Assembly (NCBI RefSeq): GCF_900090195.1
Contig: NZ_LT607803.1
Location: 682,001-746,000, forward strand
DNA: 64,000 nt
Reading direction: 5' to 3'
Source: Variovorax sp. HW608
GTDB lineage: Bacteria; Pseudomonadota; Gammaproteobacteria; Burkholderiales; Burkholderiaceae_C
The translations under genes were made by a program, and so were the position numbers. The notes under the pieces are model-generated. The model was not told the origin of the DNA. It saw only the letters and a program-made list of their open reading frames with translations, and searched no databases. Below are positions 8,395-19,423 of this stretch, in pieces; the first letter of the stretch is position 1, and the number at the start of each line of letters is the position of its first letter.

Positions 8395-9291
8395 CTAGGC
8401 GCGGATCGAGTCGATCAGCTCCAGGCGCTCGAGCTCGCGGCGCAGGTCGGCCGCATCGGCATCGGGCAGCGGCAGGCGCGGCGCGCGCGGCTTGCCCACC
8501 GGCAGGCCCATCATCGACAGGCCGTCCTTGGAGGCGGCCACGTAGCGGTGGCCGCCGACCCAGCGGACGATCGGCAGCATCTTCTTGTAGAGCGCGAGCG
8601 CCGCGGGCATGTCGTGCTCGTCGGCGACCAGCTCGAACAGGCGCGCCGACATCTTCGGGATGAGGTTCGAGCACACGGCCACCCAGCCCTGCGCGCCGAG
8701 CCAGAAGGATTCGTAACCGAGGATGCCGGCGAAGACCGTCATGCGGTCGCCGCACAGCTCGATGATGTCGCGCACCCGTGTCACTTCGAGTGTCGACTCC
8801 TTGATGTAGCGGCAGTTGTCGATGCGCGAGAGGCGCGCGACCAGCTCGGGTTGCAGGTCCACGTTGGCCGTTGCGGGGTTGTTGTAGACCATGATCGGGA
8901 TGCCGATGGCCTCGCCTACCTTGCGATAGTGCTCGAACAACTCGTCTTCGGTGGGCGTGCTGTAGAAGGGCGGAATGATCATCACGCCGTCGGCCCCCAT
9001 GGCCTCGGCTTCGCGGCTCAGCCGCACGCATTCGTCGGTCCACTCCGCGCCCGTGCCGATCAGCACGGGCACGCGTTTTGCGGCGGTATCGATACAGGTT
9101 TCGATCACCCGTTGGCGCTCCTCGGGCGTGAGCGACAGGAACTCTCCAGTGCTTCCCAAGGGGATCAGTCCGTGAATTCCCTCCCGGATCTGCCAATCGA
9201 CCAGCTTCTTGAGCGCCGGCACGTCGACGTGCTTGCCGTCCGCGGTCATGGGGGTGATGAGCACCGTATAGGTGCCTCGGAACGCTGTCAT
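8395..9291 (-). CDS. DapA/NAL-family class I aldolase or lyase
   Basis: A 298-residue protein of the dihydrodipicolinate synthase / N-acetylneuraminate lyase family. The Schiff-base lysine (RYIKEST), the proton-relay tyrosine (VYNNPATA) and the GSTGEF substrate-carboxylate loop are all present. The family includes DapA, sugar-acid aldolases, and the pyrroline-hydroxy-carboxylate deaminase of trans-4-hydroxyproline catabolism. That last role is worth considering because a D-amino-acid/opine-type oxidoreductase is divergently encoded at 9397, as in hydroxyproline gene clusters. No hydroxyproline epimerase or semialdehyde dehydrogenase is present in the window, so the substrate stays open. Start ATG at 9289-9291, next to the operator-like element. 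Confidence 0.85.
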   Translation of the reverse strand: MTAFRGTYTVLITPMTADGKHVDVPALKKLVDWQIREGIHGLIPLGSTGEFLSLTPEERQRVIETCIDTAAKRVPVLIGTGAEWTDECVRLSREAEAMGADGVMIIPPFYSTPTEDELFEHYRKVGEAIGIPIMVYNNPATANVDLQPELVARLSRIDNCRYIKESTLEVTRVRDIIELCGDRMTVFAGILGYESFWLGAQGWVAVCSNLIPKMSARLFELVADEHDMPAALALYKKMLPIVRWVGGHRYVAASKDGLSMMGLPVGKPRAPRLPLPDADAADLRRELERLELIDSIRA

Positions 9292-9331
9292 CGGGCAGTC
9301 CTGGCTGAAAAATGGGATGGCGATTGGTTCG

Positions 9332-9354
9332 GTATACGTGTAGTATACGTATAC
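9332..9354. promoter_or_regulatory. Triple GTATAC element, candidate FCD-regulator operator
   Basis: Three copies of the self-complementary hexamer GTATAC lie at 9332-9337, 9343-9348 and 9349-9354. The last two abut to form a perfect 12-bp palindrome. The element sits in the 105-base divergent region between the lyase gene (start 9291) and the oxidoreductase fusion (start 9397). GT(N2)AC-type palindromes suit FadR-subgroup GntR proteins, and such a regulator is encoded at 4532-5218. Binding is inferred. Confidence 0.65.
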
Positions 9355-9396
9355 ATTCAAACCCGTCAACGATCTTTTCTTGTCGTTTTTCAGCCC

Positions 9397-12345
9397 ATGC
9401 GCGCCCGACTCACGCACCCATCGATCGCCGCCAGCGGACGACCCATCCGCTTCTGGTACGACGGCCAGCCGGTGGACGGACTGGACGGCGAGACCATTGC
9501 GGCGTCGCTTGCCGCCGCGGGCATCCGGCAGATGCGCCACACGCGCAGCGGCGAACGGCGCGGCCTCTACTGCGGGATGGGCGCCTGCTTCGATTGCCTG
9601 GTGACGGTGGACGGGCGCGCCAGCCAGCGCGCCTGCCTGACCAAGGCCGCCGAGGGCCTGCAGGTCCGCTCGGCCATGCCGGCCGGAACGGCGACCGACC
9701 CGCTGCGCCCGTTGACGCCGGACGCGGGAACAGAGCCCAGCCGGCAGGACGTGGACGTCCTGGTGGTGGGGGCGGGCCCGGCCGGGCTTTCCGCGGCGCT
9801 CGCCGCGGCTCGCTCGGGGGCGAAGGTGCTGCTGCTGGACGAACGTCCGCAGCCCGGTGGCCAGTTCTACAAGCCGCTGGCACCTTCGCACGAGGCGACC
9901 GGGCCCCTCGATCGCCAGTTCGCCGCCGGCCTGGCGCTGGAATATCAGGTGCGGCAGGCCGGCGTGCGCATCGAGCAAGGCGCCCAGGTCTGGGCGGCCT
10001 TCTCGCCGCGCGAGATCGGCGCACTCGTCGACGGCCGCGCACACGTCATCGGCTGCAGCCAGTTGGTCATCGCCCCGGGCGCCTACGAACGCCCGGTGCC
10101 CTTCCCCGGCTGGACGCTGCCGGGCGTCATGACCACGGGGGCCGGCCAGACATTGGCGCGGGCCTATCGCGTCGCCCCTGGCCAGCGGGTGCTGGTCGCG
10201 GGCAATGGCCCGCTGAACCTGCAGCTGGCCGCCGAGCTGCTGGCGGGCGGCGCGCAGGTGGTGGCGGTCCTGGAGTCGGCACCGCGGCCCACGGCGCGGC
10301 AATGGCGGGCCATGTTGACGGCGGCACGCACCGCGCCCGACCTGCTGCGCGACGGCCATCGCTACCTGCGCCAGCTTCGCGCCCGTGGCGTGCCGGTGCT
10401 GTGGGGCTGCGCCGTGACCCGCGCCGAAGGCCACGACGGCGTGGAGTGCGTGCATGCAGCGCTGCTCGATGCACACGGCCGCCCCTTGCCTTCCGGCACC
10501 CGGCGTTTCGATGTCGACACGCTGTGCCTGGGCTACGGCTTCATTCCCTCTACCGAGCTGGCACGCATGCTCGGCTGCGAGCACCGGCTGGCGCAGCGCC
10601 ACCTTGGCTACCTCGCCACCGTCACGCAGGATGATGGCGCCAGCAGCCTGCCAGGCGTCTATGTGGTGGGCGACGGGGCCGACATGGGCGGCTCGCGCGT
10701 GGCCCTGGCACGCGGGACGCTCGCCGGCACGGCGGCCGCGCGCAACCTGGGGCGACGCGCACCCGAACCCACCGAGGCGGTGGCGCTGCTGCGGCGCGCC
10801 TCGAGCTTCCAGCAGGCGCTTTGGACGATCTACCAGGCGCCGCCGGTGTCGCTTTCCTGCATGTCGGACGAAACGGTGCTCTGTCGCTGCGAGGAGATCT
10901 CCTTCGGCTCGGTGCGCGAGCAGATCCGTGCGGGTCGCGACACGCTGGCCGCACTCAAGCGCAACACGCGGCTGGGCATGGGGCGCTGCCAGGGCCGCTA
11001 CTGTGCGGTCACCGCCGCGCGGCTGGTGGGCGAGATGACCGGGCAACCGCCCGGCGTGGAGCAGTACCTTGCCCCCCGCCCGCCGGCCAAGCCAGTCCCG
11101 GCCGGCGCGCTGGGCTTCGAGAAGCCCGAATGGGGTGGCCACAGGCCGGCCATCACGCCCAACCTGGCGCGGCCAGTCTCGGTGCCCCCCCTGGAAAGCA
11201 ACCTGCAGACCGAGGTGCTGGTGATCGGCGCCGGCGTGCTTGGCTCCTGCCTGGGCTACTACCTCTCTCAAGCGGGCATGGATGTGACGGTGGTCGACCG
11301 CGACGACCTCAACCTGCAGGCCTCCGGCGCCAACGCGGGAAGCCTTCACGTGCAGCTGCTGTCCTTCGACTTTGGCTCGCGCGCGCAGGAAGGCGGCGGT
11401 CCCGCCGCAGCCACGCTGCCCCTGGGTCCGATGTCCGTGCGCCTGTGGCAACAGATCGAGGACGACTGCGGCGAGGACCTGGAAATCAAGATCACAGGCG
11501 GCCTCATGGTCGCCGACAGCGATGAAGGCATGCGCTTCCTGCAGGCCAAGGCAGCACTGGAGCGCAGCCACGGCATCGACGCGCAAGTCATCGACGGTGC
11601 CGAGCTGCGGCGTCTCGCGCCCGCTCTGTCCGCCCAGCTCCTCGGCGCGGAGCTATGCCCCTTGGAAGGCAAGATCAACCCGCTGCGCGCCACCTACGCC
11701 GTGGCCCGCCGCGCGCAGGAGCAAGGCGCCCGTATGCTGCGCGGCTGCGACGTGCAGGTCATCGAGCGGCTGCCGGGCAACGCTGCCGGCTTCAATGTAC
11801 GCACTTCGCGCGGCACCATCCGCGCCGGGCGCGTTATCAACGCGAGCGGCGCGTGGTCCAGCACCGTGGGCGACATGCTGGGTGTGAAGATCCCGGTCAA
11901 GGGCGCGCCCCTGCAGATGATCGTGACCGAGCCGGCGCCGGCCTTGGTCGATCATCTGATCGCGCATGCCAATCGGCACTTGAGCCTCAAGCAGGCGGCG
12001 AGCGGCGCGCTGCTGGTCGGCGGCGGCTGGACCGCGGCCTTCGATGAGTCCATGCGTCTCAACCGCGCCGAGCGCGCGAGCATCGAGGGCAACCTCTGGG
12101 TGGCCCGCCAGGTGCTGCCCGCCATCGCCGGCCTGCACATCGTGCGCTGCTGGGCGGGCATGAACGTGAACATCGACGGCGCGCCGATCCTGGGCGAAGT
12201 GCCGGGCCTGCCCGGCTTCTACAACGCCGTCACATCCAACGGCTACACGCTCGCGCCGATCACCGCGCGTCTCGTGACGGACCTCATCACACGCGGGCGC
12301 ACCGAGATCGACATCACGCCCTTCCTGATCGACCGTTTCCTCTGA
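9397..12345 (+). CDS. Three-part FAD/[2Fe-2S] amino-acid dehydrogenase fusion (HcnABC/OoxAB-like)
   Basis: A 982-residue protein joining modules that are usually separate subunits of cyanide synthase, opine oxidase or D-hydroxyproline dehydrogenase. Residues 1-90: a small [2Fe-2S] domain with C59, C64, C67 and C80 (LYCGMGACFDC). Residues 118-480: an FAD/NAD(P)-type flavoprotein with GAGPAG at 125-130. Residues 490-545: a BFD-like [2Fe-2S] segment with C496, C498, C531 and C536. Residues 600-982: a DAO-type flavoenzyme with GAGVLG at 611-616. The expected reaction is oxidation of a secondary or D-amino acid to an imine, with electrons passed to a membrane acceptor. The start is the first ATG inside the domain, at 9397. 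The M20 hydrolase follows after 5 bases. I read no stop or frameshift between modules. Confidence 0.85.
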   Translation: MRARLTHPSIAASGRPIRFWYDGQPVDGLDGETIAASLAAAGIRQMRHTRSGERRGLYCGMGACFDCLVTVDGRASQRACLTKAAEGLQVRSAMPAGTATDPLRPLTPDAGTEPSRQDVDVLVVGAGPAGLSAALAAARSGAKVLLLDERPQPGGQFYKPLAPSHEATGPLDRQFAAGLALEYQVRQAGVRIEQGAQVWAAFSPREIGALVDGRAHVIGCSQLVIAPGAYERPVPFPGWTLPGVMTTGAGQTLARAYRVAPGQRVLVAGNGPLNLQLAAELLAGGAQVVAVLESAPRPTARQWRAMLTAARTAPDLLRDGHRYLRQLRARGVPVLWGCAVTRAEGHDGVECVHAALLDAHGRPLPSGTRRFDVDTLCLGYGFIPSTELARMLGCEHRLAQRHLGYLATVTQDDGASSLPGVYVVGDGADMGGSRVALARGTLAGTAAARNLGRRAPEPTEAVALLRRASSFQQALWTIYQAPPVSLSCMSDETVLCRCEEISFGSVREQIRAGRDTLAALKRNTRLGMGRCQGRYCAVTAARLVGEMTGQPPGVEQYLAPRPPAKPVPAGALGFEKPEWGGHRPAITPNLARPVSVPPLESNLQTEVLVIGAGVLGSCLGYYLSQAGMDVTVVDRDDLNLQASGANAGSLHVQLLSFDFGSRAQEGGGPAAATLPLGPMSVRLWQQIEDDCGEDLEIKITGGLMVADSDEGMRFLQAKAALERSHGIDAQVIDGAELRRLAPALSAQLLGAELCPLEGKINPLRATYAVARRAQEQGARMLRGCDVQVIERLPGNAAGFNVRTSRGTIRAGRVINASGAWSSTVGDMLGVKIPVKGAPLQMIVTEPAPALVDHLIAHANRHLSLKQAASGALLVGGGWTAAFDESMRLNRAERASIEGNLWVARQVLPAIAGLHIVRCWAGMNVNIDGAPILGEVPGLPGFYNAVTSNGYTLAPITARLVTDLITRGRTEIDITPFLIDRFL

Positions 12346-12350
12346 AAGCC

Positions 12351-13601
12351 ATGACCGACACCTCCGCCGCAAAGGCCATCCTGCGCCAATTCATCGAAGC
12401 GCATTTCGACGAGCAGGTTCAGACCCTCGCCCGCCTGGTGCAATGCCCGTCCGACAACCCACCGGGCGACTGCGCACCGCATGCCAATCTCACAGCCGGC
12501 CTGCTCGGGGCCATGGGCTTCGAGGTCGAGCGCCATCCCGTGCCGCCGGAAGTGGCTGCGCAGCACGGCATGCGCAGCGTACTCAACCTGATCGTGCGCG
12601 AACGCTTCGGCGAAGGCGGACCTGTCGTGGCGCTCAATGCCCACGGCGACGTGGTGCCCCCCGGCGAGGGCTGGAGCACCGACCCTTACGGCGGCGAAGT
12701 GCGGGACGGCTGGCTCTACGGCCGTGGCGCCGCGGTGTCGAAGTCCGACTTCACCACCTACGCCTTCGCAATGCGTGCGCTCAAGCAAGCTGCCGCCGAA
12801 GGCGTGCCCCTGTCGGGCAGCCTCGAGCTGCACCTGACCTACGACGAGGAAACCGGCGGCATGACCGGTCCGGGCTGGATCCTGTCCCAAGGCCTGAGCC
12901 GGCCCGACTATGTGCTGTCCGCCGCCTTTTCACACCATGTGGTGGTCGCGCACAACGGCTGCCTGCATCTGGAGGTGACGCTGCGAGGCAAGTCCGCGCA
13001 CGCGGCGCGCCCCGACACCGGCCATGACGCGATAGAGGCCGCCGCCACGCTGCTGCCCGCCCTGTACCGCCACCGCGACGCGCTGGCCGGTCGGCCCTCG
13101 CAGACGCCGGGCATCACGCATCCGACCTTGGTGGTCGGCCTGATCGAAGGCGGGATCAACACCAACGTCGTGGCCGACCGCCTCAGCCTGCGCATCGACC
13201 GGCGCATCGTGCCAGAGGAATCGCCCGAGGCTGTGGAAGCCGAGCTGCATGAAGTCATCGAGTCGGCCTGCCGCGGCCTGCCGGGCATCACCGTCGACAT
13301 CCGCCGCATCCTGCTGGCGCGGCCCTTTGCGCCGGCACCCGGCGCGGCGGAACTGGCCGAGCTCATGTGCAGCGAAGCCAGCGCGGTGATGGGCAAGCAG
13401 GTCACGCCGATCGGTGTGCCGCTGTACACCGATGCGCGCCTGTACAGCGAGGCCGGCATTCCCACCGTGATGTACGGCGCCGGCCCCGAGTCGCTGCTCG
13501 AGGCAAACGGCCACCGGGCCGACGAGCGCGTTCCACTGGCCGAACTGCGGCAGGCCACGCAGGTCGTCGCCAACACCCTTCTCAGACTCTTGCAACGCTG
13601 A
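12351..13601 (+). CDS. M20-family metallohydrolase (ArgE/DapE/ACY1-like)
   Basis: A 416-residue amidohydrolase-type protein of the M20 family, which removes acyl or aminoacyl groups from amino acids. Visible ligands: H98 and D100 (LNAHGDVVPPG), the catalytic E166-E167 pair (YDEETGG) and a late His (NGHRADE). The bridging metal Asp normally found in GRGAxD is replaced: the motif reads GRGAAVSKSD, with Val at 129. That would weaken or change metal binding unless D133 substitutes. The dimerisation lid is intact (LRGKSAHAARPDTGHDA). It sits 5 bases after the oxidoreductase fusion in the same operon, suggesting that it releases or processes the amino acid that the fusion oxidises. Confidence 0.83.
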   Translation: MTDTSAAKAILRQFIEAHFDEQVQTLARLVQCPSDNPPGDCAPHANLTAGLLGAMGFEVERHPVPPEVAAQHGMRSVLNLIVRERFGEGGPVVALNAHGDVVPPGEGWSTDPYGGEVRDGWLYGRGAAVSKSDFTTYAFAMRALKQAAAEGVPLSGSLELHLTYDEETGGMTGPGWILSQGLSRPDYVLSAAFSHHVVVAHNGCLHLEVTLRGKSAHAARPDTGHDAIEAAATLLPALYRHRDALAGRPSQTPGITHPTLVVGLIEGGINTNVVADRLSLRIDRRIVPEESPEAVEAELHEVIESACRGLPGITVDIRRILLARPFAPAPGAAELAELMCSEASAVMGKQVTPIGVPLYTDARLYSEAGIPTVMYGAGPESLLEANGHRADERVPLAELRQATQVVANTLLRLLQR

Positions 13602-13622
13602 AGGCAGCCAGGGAAACCAAAC

Positions 13623-13703
13623 CAGCTCTCGGGTGGTCAGCAGCAGCGCGTGGCCATCGCACGTGCGCTGGCGATGAATCCGATCGCCATGCTCGACGCT
13701 CGT
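13623..13703 (+). pseudogene. ABC-transporter ATPase remnant
   Basis: Twenty-seven in-frame codons encode the core of an ABC ATPase: the signature LSGGQQQRVAIARALA followed by a Walker B-like IAMLDA. Nothing before or after matches the family. The Walker A region, D-loop and switch His are absent. It lies between the stop of the M20 gene and the stop of the convergent ureidopropionase gene. It is most likely the scar of the polar amino-acid ABC ATPase that once completed the importer encoded at 6751-8336. Confidence 0.8.
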
Positions 13704-13707
13704 ACAA

Positions 13708-14970
13708 CTATCCTGCCACGCCGGCGCGTTCAAGCATGGCGTGCAGCAGCACGTTGCAACCGGCCTTGATGTGCTCGGGCTTGGCGTCCTCGATTTCGTT
13801 GTGGCTGATGCCGTCCTTGCATGGGATGAAGATCATTCCGGTCGGTGCCAGGCGCGCCATATAGACGGCGTCGTGGCCGGCGCCTGAAACCGCGCGCATG
13901 TTGCTGTAGCCGAGTTTTTCCGCCGCGCGCGCAACTGCGTCCACACACTCTGCATGGAAGCGCTGCGCCGGATAGCCCGATACCTGGTCAATCCGGATGG
14001 ACAGGCCGGTCTCGCCGCTCAGCCTGGCAGCCACGGTGCGAATGTCGGCGTCCATGGCGTCGCACAGTTCGTCGCTGGCATTGCGCAGGTCGATCGAGAA
14101 CTTGACCTGGCCCGGAATCACGTTGCGGCTGTTCGGATGCACCTGCACCATGCCGACGGTGCCGCGGCCGTGCGGCGGGTGGCGATGCGCGCAGGCCACC
14201 ACCTCCTGCATCAGCCGGGACGCGACCTGCAGTGCATCCTTGCGCAGTGCCATCGGTGTCGGGCCGGCGTGCGCTTCCATGCCGATGACGGTGCAGTCGT
14301 ACCAGCGAATGCCCAGGACGCCGGTCACCACGCCGATGGTCTTGTCGTTGTCCTCGAGCACCGGCCCCTGCTCGATGTGGGTTTCGAAGTACGCGCCGAT
14401 CGGGTGGGCGCCAGGTTCCTCGGTGCCGAGGTAGCCGATGCGCTCGAGCTCGCCCCTGACCGTCTTGCCCTCGGTATCGGTGGCTGCATAGGCATGGTCG
14501 AGCGTGAAGGCCTTGGCGAACACGCCCGAACCCATCATCACCGGAACGAAGCGCGAGCCCTCTTCGTTGGTCCAGAAGGCCACTTCGATCGGCGCCTCGG
14601 TTTCGATGCCGTGGTCGTTCAGGGTGCGCACCACCTCGATGCCGGCCAGCACGCCGTAGTTGCCGTCGAACTTGCCGCCGGTGGGCTGGGTGTCGATGTG
14701 GCTGCCGGTGACGATGGGCGGCAGGCTGTTGTCGCGGCCCGGGCGGCGCATGAAGACATTGCCGATCTTGTCGATCCTCACGGTCATGCCGGCCTCGCGC
14801 GCCCAGCCGGTGACCAGGTCGCGACCCTGCTTGTCCAGGTCGGTCAGCGTCAGGCGGCACACGCCGCCTTTGGGGGTAGCGCCAATTCGGGCCAATTCCA
14901 TCAGCGAGGCCCACAGTCGCTCGCCATCGATGCGCAGTTGGTGGATGGCCGTGGCCGTGTTCGTGTCCAT
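13708..14970 (-). CDS. hyuC: Beta-ureidopropionase / N-carbamoyl amino acid amidohydrolase
   Basis: A 420-residue M20-type amidase that removes the carbamoyl group from N-carbamoyl-beta-alanine, the third step of reductive pyrimidine breakdown. Metal-site segments are present: TGSHIDTQPTGGKFDGNYG, TNEEGSRF, EAHAGPTPM and the late SHNEIED. The start is the ATG at 14968-14970 after GAGGACTCCC. It lies 13 bases after the dihydropyrimidinase gene at the end of the preT-preA-permease-hydA-hyuC run. The family also contains allantoate and hydantoin-derived carbamoylase enzymes. The operon makes the pyrimidine role the best reading. Confidence 0.88.
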   Translation of the reverse strand: MDTNTATAIHQLRIDGERLWASLMELARIGATPKGGVCRLTLTDLDKQGRDLVTGWAREAGMTVRIDKIGNVFMRRPGRDNSLPPIVTGSHIDTQPTGGKFDGNYGVLAGIEVVRTLNDHGIETEAPIEVAFWTNEEGSRFVPVMMGSGVFAKAFTLDHAYAATDTEGKTVRGELERIGYLGTEEPGAHPIGAYFETHIEQGPVLEDNDKTIGVVTGVLGIRWYDCTVIGMEAHAGPTPMALRKDALQVASRLMQEVVACAHRHPPHGRGTVGMVQVHPNSRNVIPGQVKFSIDLRNASDELCDAMDADIRTVAARLSGETGLSIRIDQVSGYPAQRFHAECVDAVARAAEKLGYSNMRAVSGAGHDAVYMARLAPTGMIFIPCKDGISHNEIEDAKPEHIKAGCNVLLHAMLERAGVAG

Positions 14971-14983
14971 GGGAGTCCTCTGT

Positions 14984-17975
<2,992 letters not shown>

Positions 17976-18100
17976 GGTTTTGTTTCCTGGTGATTCCAGT
18001 GGGGTTGCGGCTCGGTGATCAGGGGCCATTGGAGTACCTTCGCGCAGCAGCGCTTCGGTATTCGCCTTCGGAGCGGCCGGGCGGCTCATGCGGTGGGTTC

Positions 18101-19423
18101 TCAGGCCGTGCTGGCCGCCTCGGTGTTCACGCGCATCGGGTTATTGGGGTGGGTGGTCCAGTTGGCGTATTCGCCGCTGACGCGAAGGCCGGTGCGCTTG
18201 TCGATTTCGCCGGCCGCGAGCGAGCGCATCGTGATGGTGTTGGGTACCGGGCAGATCGACACGCAGAGGTTGCAGCCGACGCACTCCTCCTCCTTGACCT
18301 CGAAGTGGCGCTTGCCGTCCCTGGTGGCCGTGATCGCCTGGTGCGAGGTGTCCTCGCACACCACGTGGCAGCGGCCGCACTGGATGCACGAGTCCTGGTT
18401 GATGACTGCCTTGTCGATGTGGTTCAGGTTGAGCGACTTCCAGTCCTTGACGGTCCCGACCGCGGCGCCGCGGAATTCTTCGATCGAGCGCAAGCCCTGC
18501 TGGTCCATGAAGTTGGACAGGCCGTCGCACATGTCCTGCACGATCCTGAAGCCGTAGACCATGGCGGCCGTGCAGACTTGCACCGTGCCGCACCCCAGCG
18601 CGATGAACTCGGCCGCGTCACGCCAGGTGGTGACGCCACCGATGCCTGATATGGGCAGGCCGGCGGTGGTCGGATCGCGCGCGATCTCGGCCACCATGTT
18701 GAGCGCGATCGGCTTGACCGCCGGACCGCAGTAGCCCCCGTGCGAGCCCCAGCCGTCGGTGCTCGGGCTCATGACCATGCGATCGAGGTCGACGCCCATC
18801 ACCGAGTTGATGGTGTTGATCAGCGACACCGCATCGGCGCCGCCGGCCTTGGCCGCACGCGCGGGGTAGCGCACGTCGGTGATGTTGGGCGTGAGTTTGA
18901 CGATGGTCGGCAAGGTCGAGTAGTGCTTGCACCACTCGGTGACGCGCTGGATGTACTCGGGTACCTGGCCGACGGCAGCGCCCATGCCGCGCTCGCTCAT
19001 GCCGTGCGGACAGCCGAAGTTCAGCTCGATGCCGTCGGCGCCCACGTCTTCGACCATCGGGAGGATGCGCTTCCAGGACTCCTCCACCACCGGGACCATC
19101 AAGGACACCACCATGGCGCGATCGGGCCAGTTGCGCTTGACGCGCCGGATCTCGTCCAGGTTGGTGCGCAGCGGCCGATCGGTGATCAGCTCGATGTTGT
19201 TCAGACCGATGACACGGCGATCCTGCGACATGAGCGTCGAATAGCGCGGCCCGTTGACGTTGACCACCGCCGGGTCTTCACCCAGCGTCTTCCAGACCAC
19301 GCCGCCCCAGCCCGCCTCGAAGGCGCGGGTGACGTTGATTTCCTTGTCGGTGGGCGGCGCCGACGCGAGCCAGAACGGGTTCGGGCTCTTGATGCCCACG
19401 AAGTCGGTGCGCAGATCAGCCAT
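18101..19423 (-). CDS. preA: NAD-dependent dihydropyrimidine dehydrogenase, PreA subunit
   Basis: A 440-residue FMN/iron-sulfur subunit that reduces uracil and thymine to the dihydro forms, the first step of the reductive pathway. The N-terminal TIM barrel resembles dihydroorotate dehydrogenase and has the active-site cysteine loop NFGCPHGMSERGMG. The C-terminal ferredoxin domain has two [4Fe-4S] motifs, CIQCGRCHVVC and CVGCNLCVSICP. The start is the ATG at 19421-19423 (MADLRTDF), which overlaps the preT stop by 8 bases, implying translational coupling with its partner. The NCS1 permease follows downstream. Confidence 0.93.
   Translation of the reverse strand: MADLRTDFVGIKSPNPFWLASAPPTDKEINVTRAFEAGWGGVVWKTLGEDPAVVNVNGPRYSTLMSQDRRVIGLNNIELITDRPLRTNLDEIRRVKRNWPDRAMVVSLMVPVVEESWKRILPMVEDVGADGIELNFGCPHGMSERGMGAAVGQVPEYIQRVTEWCKHYSTLPTIVKLTPNITDVRYPARAAKAGGADAVSLINTINSVMGVDLDRMVMSPSTDGWGSHGGYCGPAVKPIALNMVAEIARDPTTAGLPISGIGGVTTWRDAAEFIALGCGTVQVCTAAMVYGFRIVQDMCDGLSNFMDQQGLRSIEEFRGAAVGTVKDWKSLNLNHIDKAVINQDSCIQCGRCHVVCEDTSHQAITATRDGKRHFEVKEEECVGCNLCVSICPVPNTITMRSLAAGEIDKRTGLRVSGEYANWTTHPNNPMRVNTEAASTA

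Noticed and set aside
8395..11586. A very long leftward open frame (over 1000 codons) antisense to the oxidoreductase fusion
   Set aside because: Only its last 298 codons match a family (DapA-like lyase). The rest mirrors the fusion gene and is a GC-rich antisense shadow.
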